Assembly: GCA_029287275.1 (NCBI GenBank) | Contig: JARFRL010000239.1 | Coordinates: forward strand, 1-10,764 | Direction: 5' to 3' | Length of the DNA: 10,764 nt | DNA from: Pontiella desulfatans | Lineage (GTDB): Bacteria > Verrucomicrobiota > Kiritimatiellia > Kiritimatiellales > Pontiellaceae | Shown: piece by piece, positions 1-5,387 of the stretch | Layout: every line of letters starts with the position of its first letter | Position numbering within the stretch: the first letter of the stretch is position 1 | The notes under the pieces: generated by a model | The model's database searches: none | Told to the model about the DNA's origin: nothing | The model's input: the letters and a program-made list of their open reading frames with translations, nothing else | Made by a program: the position numbers and the translations under genes

Positions 1-89
1 TTGCGCGCGCGCCACGATTCCTGCGCCCAGATGAAGACGCCGAGCGCGACGATGCCGATCAAAATGAATAGCGTGGAGCGACCTTTCAT
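1..89 (-). CDS. N-terminus of a DUF4340-type membrane-anchored protein (partial)
   Basis: The first 29 codons of a gene that runs off the left edge of the window. The visible residues begin MKGRSTLFILIGIVALG and hold one hydrophobic segment (about residues 6-22), which fits an N-terminal membrane anchor. The ATG at 89-87 follows an AGGAG ribosome-binding site and lies 7 bases after the stop of the GldG-like gene, so it is the fourth gene of the ABC operon. In GldA-GldF-GldG type operons outside Bacteroidetes, the gene in this position is usually a DUF4340 protein with such an anchor and a large extracytoplasmic part. The family assignment therefore rests on gene order and the anchor; the diagnostic part is outside the window. 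The presence of a real gene start is well supported. Confidence 0.6.
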   Translation of the reverse strand, partial: MKGRSTLFILIGIVALGVFIWAQESWRAR

Positions 90-96
90 GAATCTC

Positions 97-1539
97 CTAT
101 TTCCTTCTGCGGGCCCAGACGAACAGCCCAATCACCATGGCGATGGACGGAACGCCCGTGACGTTGATCCAGAAAAAGCGGCGAATGTCTTTGCGCGAGA
201 GGCTAAGCCGCACCTCTTCGACGGGCTTCGGCGCGATCGCCATGAGTTCCTCGCGATCGAGCAGCCAGTTCAACGCGCTCATGAACAAATCCTGATTGCC
301 GCCCACCATGCCGATGTTGCTGGCGAAATCCGAATCGCCGAAGACGACCATGCGCGAGGGTTTGATCTGCACGTCCAGCGCCTCGCGCCGCGCGCCGAGT
401 TCGACGGCGACGCCCAACGAAAGCGGCCGTTCCGGATCATCGCCGCGCAGGTCCGCGGTGCCCGCGTCGTATTTGGCGGGTGATTCCTCGACCTGCGTTT
501 CCGACCAGCTTCGTTCGGAGGTGAAAAACAGCGGAGCGACGGAGGGCCGGTCCTCGGCCGCCGCGCCTTCCTCTTCGGTTAGCGCCATGATCGAGCGCGG
601 CAGAATGAATTGCGCGCTGGTTTCCATTTCCATCGAGATCGGGTGCGCGTTGAAGCGGCGCACGTGCACGTCGCTGCCGCGGAGCGTGTTCTCGGGGTCG
701 ATGACGATGTCGTCGCGCAGCGCGACGCCCCAACGCCGCAACATCGGCTCGAGGCCGGTCTCCTTCAGCGCGTCGAGCAGCATGAGCACGCGGCCGCCGC
801 GGCTGAGATAATCCTCGATCATCTCGATTTCCACCGTGCTCATTTTCTTTTCGGGGCCGGCGATCACCAGCGCGGCGGTGTCTTCCGGAATTTGGTTTTC
901 GCCGCTGAGCATGAGCTCCATGACGTCCAGGTTGTCGTTCAGCACCGCGAGGCCGATGTTCGAAAAGCCCGATTGGTCGAAATCGGAGACCCGATGCTCG
1001 CCGTGCCCGACGAGGAAGCGCACCATCGGACGGTCGCCCTGAATCAGGCCGTAGATCGCGCTGGAAAAGGCTTGTTCGCCCTTGAACGCGGAGCGCGTCG
1101 GCTCCTTGCGGTTTTTCTCTTGAACGAATTCGGCGAGTTCGTTCTGCTTGATGATCTTGCTGTGGCCATCGATGTCGAAGACGATCACCTGCGCTTCGGT
1201 GAGCCCGTATTCGCTGGCGTATTTCTCGACCCGCGCCAGATCGCGCGCGGGATCGACCCATTCCACCGAGATGTTGCGGGAGTGGTATTGATACTCCTCG
1301 AGCAGGTTTTCGATGTCCTCGTATAGATCGTGTTCCTTCTGGAAAACGACCGTCACCTTGACTTCGTTCTCGAGCCCTTCGAGCAAGCTGAGGGTTTTGT
1401 CGGAGAGTTCGTAGTAGGTTCGTCCGCTGACGTTGGCGCGGAGCGGGTTGCGCAGCGCGACGAAACCGATCATCTGCGCCAGCACGAACGCCAGCAGAAC
1501 GGCCGCGATCGAATTGATGTTGGAGAGCATTCGTTTCAT
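97..1539 (-). CDS. GldG-like ABC-transporter auxiliary membrane protein (ABC_transp_aux)
   Basis: A 480-residue protein with an N-terminal membrane helix (about 9-28), a large extracytoplasmic region and a C-terminal helix (about 456-475) ending in a basic ARRRK tail. This is the layout of GldG-type auxiliary subunits. Family-like landmarks are FLVGHGEHRVSD (about 175-186), a segment LVIAGPEKKMSTVE (about 224-237) and VVFGDSDFASN (about 398-408). These proteins work with a GldA ATPase and GldF permease. In Bacteroidetes the complex is needed for gliding and secretion; elsewhere the substrate is unknown. I chose the ATG at 1539, 22 bases after the permease stop, with GGGA 8 bases upstream. An in-frame TTG at 1581 would add 14 polar residues and overlap the permease gene, and cannot be excluded. 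The stop lies 7 bases before the next start. Confidence 0.88.
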   Translation of the reverse strand: MKRMLSNINSIAAVLLAFVLAQMIGFVALRNPLRANVSGRTYYELSDKTLSLLEGLENEVKVTVVFQKEHDLYEDIENLLEEYQYHSRNISVEWVDPARDLARVEKYASEYGLTEAQVIVFDIDGHSKIIKQNELAEFVQEKNRKEPTRSAFKGEQAFSSAIYGLIQGDRPMVRFLVGHGEHRVSDFDQSGFSNIGLAVLNDNLDVMELMLSGENQIPEDTAALVIAGPEKKMSTVEIEMIEDYLSRGGRVLMLLDALKETGLEPMLRRWGVALRDDIVIDPENTLRGSDVHVRRFNAHPISMEMETSAQFILPRSIMALTEEEGAAAEDRPSVAPLFFTSERSWSETQVEESPAKYDAGTADLRGDDPERPLSLGVAVELGARREALDVQIKPSRMVVFGDSDFASNIGMVGGNQDLFMSALNWLLDREELMAIAPKPVEEVRLSLSRKDIRRFFWINVTGVPSIAMVIGLFVWARRRK

Positions 1540-1561
1540 TGGTTGTTTCCCATCCGCGGCG

Positions 1562-2314
1562 TCACGCTCGTTTGCTTTCAACGATCTTCACCGTCGCGAA
1601 GATGAACCAGGCCGTGTGCGTCAGATACATGACGATGATCCGGCTATCGAGCACGCCGCGCGAAAAATCCATCATGTGCGCGAACGACGAGTAGTATTGT
1701 CCCATGATCCGCAGCCCCGGGCTTTGCGCCATGTAGGCCATGAACGCGGTCCCCACCAGCGAACCGAAGATGAGCGCGAACCCGCCGATCGCGGCGATGA
1801 TCTGGTTCGAGGTGAGGCTCGACATGAACACGCCGACCGCGACGTAGAGCGCGCCGACGAAGAGCATGCCCGCGGCGCCGGACCACAACGAGCCGCCGTC
1901 CGGAAAATCATTAATGGTCGCGGGGCAAAGTTGCTTCAAGATGTAGACGTAGATGATGGTCGGCAGTAGTAGCGCGCAATAGAAAACCACCGCGCCGACG
2001 AACTTCGAGAGCACCAGTTCCGGCACGCGGACCGAGGTGGTCAGCAGCGCCTCCAGCGTGCCGAGCTTGCGCTCCTCGGCGAACAGGCGCATCGTGATCA
2101 GCGGCACCACGAACGGCATCGCGAACGTCAGGATCGGCCCGCTGAACATCAACTGCGTGGAAAGCGTGAGCGACTCGCCCGCGGCCAACTGGCTGAGCAG
2201 CCAGATGAAATTGACGCCCATCAACGCCCAGAAGAAAAACATCACGACGTACGCGATCGGCGAATAAAAACAGGCGCGGAGCTCTTTTTTAAGCAGGCAA
2301 ACGAACACGCTCAT
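1562..2314 (-). CDS. ABC-2 type permease, GldF-like
   Basis: A 250-residue integral membrane protein with about six hydrophobic helices (roughly 21-42, 58-76, 102-126, 146-166, 172-194 and 226-243). It carries family features of ABC-2/GldF permeases: an N-terminal KKELRACFYSPIAYVV segment before the first helix, a cytoplasmic ERKLGTLEALLTTSV motif (about 81-95) that contacts the ATPase, and GVFMSSLTSNQ (about 161-171). It should form the membrane channel or scaffold moved by the ATPase encoded just upstream. Its ATG overlaps the ATPase stop as ATGA (4 bases shared), indicating translational coupling and a fixed subunit ratio. The transported substrate cannot be read from sequence. The assignment to the GldF-like group rests on the motifs plus the GldG-like neighbour. 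Confidence 0.9.
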   Translation of the reverse strand: MSVFVCLLKKELRACFYSPIAYVVMFFFWALMGVNFIWLLSQLAAGESLTLSTQLMFSGPILTFAMPFVVPLITMRLFAEERKLGTLEALLTTSVRVPELVLSKFVGAVVFYCALLLPTIIYVYILKQLCPATINDFPDGGSLWSGAAGMLFVGALYVAVGVFMSSLTSNQIIAAIGGFALIFGSLVGTAFMAYMAQSPGLRIMGQYYSSFAHMMDFSRGVLDSRIIVMYLTHTAWFIFATVKIVESKRA

Positions 2315-3252
2315 GATTTCGCTCCCTTGTCGCGGGTGATCTGAACGAACGTGTCTTCCAGCGAATGCTGCTGCTCGCTCAACTCGCGTAGAGGCCAGCC
2401 CTCGGCCACGGCCAAATTAAACAACTCCACGCGCATCGACGCCGAATCCGCCTCGATCTCCAGCCAGAGCCAGCCGTCGGCCAGCTCGCTCGCGTTGCGG
2501 ACGTCCATGCCCTCGAGCGCGCTCACCTCGCGCGTCGCGGTCTCTTTGTCGGCCATGATTTCGATCTCGATGATCGAGCAGGCCTGCAACTGACGATGCA
2601 GGTTCTCCTCGGTGTCGGACGCGACGATCTTGCCTTCGTTGATGATTAGAATGCGTTCGCAGATGGCCTCCACTTCCTGAAGGATGTGCGTGGAAAGCAG
2701 AATCGTGTGGCGTTCGGCCAGTTGGGTGATCAGCTCGCGGACCTGCCGGATCTGATACGGATCCAACCCGACGGTCGGTTCGTCGAGCACCAGCAGATCG
2801 GGATCGTGCACCAGGCTGTCGGCGAGGCCGACGCGCTGGCGATAGCCCTTGGAAAGTTGACCGATGATCCGCTTCCCGACCTCCGTCAACCCGCACTGCT
2901 CCTTGACCTCGTTGATCTTGGCGCGGCGAGCCGAAGACTTGACGCCTTTGAGCGAGGCGCGGAACTTGAGATATTCGTCCACGCGCATTTCGGGATACAA
3001 CGGGCAGCTTTCGGGCAGATAGCCCACGCGGCTACGCACCTCGCGCGCTTGCGTGGCGATATCGAACCCCGCGACCTCGATCGTTCCGGAATTCATGGGA
3101 AGATAGCCGGTCAGCATGCGCATGGTGGTCGTCTTCCCCGCGCCGTTGGGCCCGAGAAAGCCGACGATTTCGCCTCTGCCGACCTCGAACGAAACGTTAT
3201 CCACCGCCAGTCGCGCCGGATATTTTTTCGTTACCCCAGAAACTTTGATCAT
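2311..3252 (-). CDS. ABC transporter ATP-binding protein, GldA-like
   Basis: A 313-residue ABC ATPase that powers the permease encoded next. All nucleotide-binding motifs are intact: Walker A GPNGAGKT (34-41), signature LSKGYRQRVG (133-142), Walker B LLVLDEPT with catalytic Glu158, D-loop GLDP (162-165) and switch His189. The Q-loop position reads YLPESCPLYPEM, with Glu where many ABC proteins have Gln; a YLPE-type sequence is familiar in GldA-like ATPases. A C-terminal extension of about 90 residues after the ATPase core is also usual for this group. I start at ATG 3252 (MIKVSGVTKKY), the normal N-terminus for the fold; a TTG at 3258 would add two residues. Neither start has a strong Shine-Dalgarno sequence. 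A strong promoter lies just upstream. The stop overlaps the permease start. Confidence 0.92.
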   Translation of the reverse strand: MIKVSGVTKKYPARLAVDNVSFEVGRGEIVGFLGPNGAGKTTTMRMLTGYLPMNSGTIEVAGFDIATQAREVRSRVGYLPESCPLYPEMRVDEYLKFRASLKGVKSSARRAKINEVKEQCGLTEVGKRIIGQLSKGYRQRVGLADSLVHDPDLLVLDEPTVGLDPYQIRQVRELITQLAERHTILLSTHILQEVEAICERILIINEGKIVASDTEENLHRQLQACSIIEIEIMADKETATREVSALEGMDVRNASELADGWLWLEIEADSASMRVELFNLAVAEGWPLRELSEQQHSLEDTFVQITRDKGAKS

Positions 3253-3281
3253 AAACAACGCCCGTCTAGTTAAAGCCCGCT

Positions 3282-3309
3282 ATTATGCCCGAACGCGCCC
3301 GCGAGTCAA
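3282..3309 (-). promoter_or_regulatory. sigma70-like promoter of the ABC operon
   Basis: Read on the minus strand there is a -35 box TTGACT (3309-3304, 5 of 6 to consensus), a 16-base spacer and a -10 box CATAAT (3287-3282, 5 of 6). Transcription would start near 3274-3276, giving a leader of about 20-25 bases before the ATPase ATG at 3252. It is AT-rich against a very GC-rich spacer and is the best promoter match I found in the window. It makes the ABC genes a separate transcription unit, although I see no terminator after the DUF6485 gene, so read-through from the his side is also possible. Confidence 0.7.
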
Positions 3310-3338
3310 GCAACCCGGCGGCCATGGAGAGGCGGAAA

Positions 3339-3539
3339 TCAGCGTTGCTGGTCCTTCATGAAACTGGCCGCGGAGCGATCCCAAGTGGCCTCGCCCTCTT
3401 TGGAGAAAAAGCAGCCCGGAATGGCGCCTTTGGCGCGGTGATACGCGACGCATTCGCAACAAAGGCCGCGCTTGGCGCAGTCGTACGTGCACGAGCAGTG
3501 CTTCAAATTCTCGGCCTTGTTCGGGCAGACGGCGGCCAT
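3339..3539 (-). CDS. Small cysteine-rich DUF6485-family protein
   Basis: A 66-residue protein with eight cysteines (C5, C15, C17, C21, C27, C28, C30, C43) plus His14 and His34, in the pattern CPN-x7-HCSCTYDC-x5-CCECVAYHR-x7-GCFF. This matches my memory of the DUF6485 family in length, Cys spacing and the CCEC-AYHR and CFF landmarks. The cluster suggests a zinc- or iron-sulfur-binding fold; that is inference, and no function is established. There is no signal peptide, so it is probably cytoplasmic. Its ATG overlaps the hisC stop by one base (TAATG), so the two genes are translationally coupled. The coupling suggests expression with hisC, but not necessarily a role in histidine synthesis. Confidence 0.8.
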   Translation of the reverse strand: MAAVCPNKAENLKHCSCTYDCAKRGLCCECVAYHRAKGAIPGCFFSKEGEATWDRSAASFMKDQQR

Positions 3540-4594
3540 TACTCCCCTCCGTCGAGAATCGCCTCGACCGCGTCGAGGAACTGGAACATCTCGGGCGCGG
3601 TTCCAATGGAGACGCGCAGATAGTCCTTCGTTCGCTCGTCGTTCCCGAAATAGCGGACGATAATGTTTTTAGCGCGCAGTTTTTCGAACAGCCTTTTCGC
3701 GCCGTATCCCAGCGGCTTGACCCAGAGAAAATTGGTACGCGACGCTCCGACCTCGAACCCGAGCTCGGAAAGCTTGTCCGCGACCAGCTGGCGGGTTTCC
3801 ACGATCGCGGACACGTTGGCCTTCATCGTGTTTTGGTCCAGCACCGCCACGCGGGCGACCTCCTGCGTCAGGTAGTTGACGTTGTAGGAATCCTTGATTT
3901 TGAACATCGCGCCGATCAACTCGGCGTTTCCAACGCAATAGCCCAACCGGATGCCCGCGAGCGAATAGGATTTCGAGAGCGTCCGCGCCACGATCACGTT
4001 GTCGTTCTCCAGCGCGAGATCCATGCAGTTCTCCTCCGCGAAATCGGCGTAGGCCTCGTCGATCAGCGCGACGCCGTCGAACCGCTTCACGAAATCGGCG
4101 ATGTTCGCCTTGTCGTAGGCGAAGCTGGTGGGCGCGTTCGGATTGGTCAGGAAAAACAGCGAGGCGGCGTAGTCGTCCGGCATGCTCCAGCCAAACCGCG
4201 CGTCGAGCGCGACGGGTTTCTTCTCGACGTCCTCGATGTCCGCGAGAATCGGATAGAGCGAATAGGACGGATCGAAATAGCCCACCGAACCGTCGCGTTC
4301 CACGAAGGCGCGGATGCACAGCGCGAGCACCTCGTCCGAGCCGTTGCCGACGAACACGTTCTCGATCGCGCACCCGTGCAGCTCCGCGATCACCTTCCGC
4401 AACTCCACGCAAACCGGATCCGGATAGCGCGACAGCACGGAAATATCGATCATCGAGAGAATATCCTGCACGTCCGGCGACGGAAGATAGGGATTCTCGT
4501 TGGTGTTCAACTTGACGAGGTCGGTTCCCTTCGGCTGTTCGCCGGGAACATAGCCCGTCATCGCTCGCACGGATTTTCTAATTAAATCGCTCAT
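3539..4594 (-). CDS. hisC: Histidinol-phosphate aminotransferase
   Basis: A 351-residue PLP-dependent class I/II aminotransferase, the usual length for HisC. It converts imidazole acetol phosphate to L-histidinol phosphate with glutamate as amino donor. Motifs in order: LNTNENPY (29-36) near the N-terminus, GNGSDE (83-88) in the cofactor phosphate-binding region, NPNAPT (151-156), DEAYADF (179-185) with cofactor-contacting Asp and Tyr, and TLSKSYSLAGIRLGY (205-219) with the Schiff-base Lys208 and a conserved Arg216. The NPN loop reads NPNAPTS rather than the commoner NPNNPTG. The ATG at 4594 has an AAGGAAG ribosome-binding site that overlaps the stop of the preceding toxin gene. Close relatives such as aromatic aminotransferases are possible, but hisD nearby supports HisC. 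Cytoplasmic. Confidence 0.93.
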   Translation of the reverse strand: MSDLIRKSVRAMTGYVPGEQPKGTDLVKLNTNENPYLPSPDVQDILSMIDISVLSRYPDPVCVELRKVIAELHGCAIENVFVGNGSDEVLALCIRAFVERDGSVGYFDPSYSLYPILADIEDVEKKPVALDARFGWSMPDDYAASLFFLTNPNAPTSFAYDKANIADFVKRFDGVALIDEAYADFAEENCMDLALENDNVIVARTLSKSYSLAGIRLGYCVGNAELIGAMFKIKDSYNVNYLTQEVARVAVLDQNTMKANVSAIVETRQLVADKLSELGFEVGASRTNFLWVKPLGYGAKRLFEKLRAKNIIVRYFGNDERTKDYLRVSIGTAPEMFQFLDAVEAILDGGE

Positions 4595-4597
4595 ACT

Positions 4598-4604
4598 CTT
4601 CCTT
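4598..4604 (-). promoter_or_regulatory. hisC ribosome-binding site overlapping the toxin stop
   Basis: On the minus strand AAGGAAG sits 3 bases before the hisC ATG (4594), and its first base is the last base of the toxin stop TAA (4606-4604). It fixes the hisC start. It also leaves no room for a promoter between the two genes, so hisC must be transcribed from inside or upstream of the toxin-antitoxin pair. Confidence 0.7.
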
Positions 4605-5017
4605 TAAAGAAATGGATTCACGGCGACCACGCCGTCATAATCCTGCCCTGTGTTAAAATCTTCCGACCACAACTCTTTCGCGCCGGCCAACTGCGCGGCC
4701 GCGACAATGTTCGCATCGTAGAATGAAAGCTGGAAACGTTGCTGAACATCAATCGCCCGACGTAGCAGCGGGCACGTGTTTTCCACCACGTCGCGACGCA
4801 TGTAATACTCAAGCGCCTCCCGTAAAATCGACGGGTTCGCCCCCTTGCGCGACATGGTGTGAAAAAACTCCTGCAACACCTGTATGCTCACCGCGACGCA
4901 GGCTTGGCGCGAGAAAAGCTCGCCGAGCCGCTTTTTAGCCAGTTGGTGCCGCCGCGCGTCACCCCGATCAAAGGAATAGACGACAATGTTGGTATCGAGA
5001 AAAACCTCAGCGTTCAT
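4604..5017 (-). CDS. vapC: PIN-domain ribonuclease toxin, VapC family
   Basis: A 137-residue PIN-domain protein, the normal size for VapC toxins, which cleave RNA (often tRNA or rRNA) in a metal-dependent way when freed from the antitoxin. The acidic active-site set is complete: Asp8 in FLDTNIVVYSFD, Glu50 in VLQEFFHT, Asp101 in SFYDANIVAAAQ and Glu119/Asp120 in LWSEDFNTGQ. It ends with VVAVNPFL, a common end in this subgroup. I start at ATG 5017 (MNAEVFLDTN) because the fold begins there and GGGA lies about 8 bases upstream. ATGs at 5026 and 5056 would add 3 or 13 residues. With this start it overlaps the antitoxin gene by 11 bases, typical of coupled pairs. Toxic activity is inferred from family. 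Confidence 0.9.
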   Translation of the reverse strand: MNAEVFLDTNIVVYSFDRGDARRHQLAKKRLGELFSRQACVAVSIQVLQEFFHTMSRKGANPSILREALEYYMRRDVVENTCPLLRRAIDVQQRFQLSFYDANIVAAAQLAGAKELWSEDFNTGQDYDGVVAVNPFL

Positions 5018-5243
5018 GCATTTCATCCCGCGTATAGGTTTTCCCACCATCGCCATAATCCTGAGCCTCTTCCATCAGACGCATGATTCCAGCCGCGGAC
5101 GCTTCGTAATTCAAGTCCCGCTTGGCCTCTTTTTCAACCAACCGCGTAATCCAGGCTGAAACCGACATATCCTTCTCAACCGCGATGTGCTTCACGTCCT
5201 TAAGCAACTGCTCATCCATGCGCAATGTAATGTTTTTAGTCAT
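5007..5243 (-). CDS. vapB: Ribbon-helix-helix antitoxin, partner of the PIN toxin
   Basis: A 78-residue protein. Its N-terminal half, MTKNITLRMDEQLLKDVKHIA followed by KDMSVSAWITRLVEKEA, fits the ribbon-helix-helix (CopG/Arc-type) DNA-binding fold: a beta strand (about 2-9), helix A (10-23), a turn, and helix B (27-40). The acidic and tyrosine-containing C-terminal part (about 45-78) would wrap and block the toxin. The role as antitoxin follows from its position just upstream of and overlapping the PIN gene and from its size. The start at ATG 5243 is set by a near-perfect AGGAGG 5 bases upstream; an in-frame ATG at 5276 would add 11 residues spanning the promoter and is rejected. It probably represses its own promoter, where repeats are visible. 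The subfamily name VapB is used in the broad sense. Confidence 0.87.
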   Translation of the reverse strand: MTKNITLRMDEQLLKDVKHIAVEKDMSVSAWITRLVEKEAKRDLNYEASAAGIMRLMEEAQDYGDGGKTYTRDEMHER

Positions 5244-5248
5244 CTCGA

Positions 5249-5254
5249 CCTCCT
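5249..5254 (-). promoter_or_regulatory. Consensus ribosome-binding site of the antitoxin
   Basis: AGGAGG read on the minus strand, 5 bases before the ATG at 5243. It is the best Shine-Dalgarno sequence in the window and decides the antitoxin start. It is much stronger than any site in front of the toxin gene, which fits the usual need for excess antitoxin. Confidence 0.75.
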
Positions 5255-5261
5255 GCACACA

Positions 5262-5293
5262 CACTGTATTGCACATTTTGCGTGCACTGTAAA
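5262..5293 (-). promoter_or_regulatory. Promoter and probable operator of the toxin-antitoxin genes
   Basis: On the minus strand a -35-like TTTACA (5293-5288) and a -10-like AATACA (5270-5265) are 17 bases apart, placing the transcription start about 15 bases before the antitoxin ATG. Over them lie two copies of CACTGTA on the plus strand (5262-5268 and 5285-5291), 23 bases apart start to start, about two helical turns. Between them is an inverted repeat, TGCAC (5270-5274) and GTGCA (5282-5286), with a 7-base centre. Such repeats overlapping the promoter are what ribbon-helix-helix antitoxins bind for autorepression. The -10 is weak (3 of 6), so the promoter call is moderate; the repeats are directly visible. 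Confidence 0.55.
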
Positions 5294-5387
5294 CCGCGGA
5301 GTCGGATAAGAAAGAACCGGGATGCGATGAGTCCTCCCGCGCATGCCCAGACTCGCCCCGCGGGACGCGCTTGGTGGATTTCCGTTT

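Noticed and set aside
3253..3338. Terminator after the DUF6485 gene
   Set aside because: No hairpin with a T-run was found. The gap holds only the ABC promoter and GC-rich sequence.
3833..4585. Plus-strand open frame of 250 codons opposite hisC
   Set aside because: It is a shadow of the intact HisC gene; it is rich in Arg, His, Val and Glu, and has no recognisable fold or start signal.
5244..5276. N-terminal extension of the antitoxin by 11 residues
   Set aside because: It would cover the -10-like box and one repeat. The AGGAGG site 5 bases before the ATG at 5243 marks the true start, and the RHH fold begins there.
5294..5387. Possible terminator or small gene between hisD and the TA promoter
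   Set aside because: It holds GC-rich palindromic pieces such as CCCGCGGG and a GAGTC/GACTC pair, but no T-run follows on the minus strand and no credible short gene was seen.
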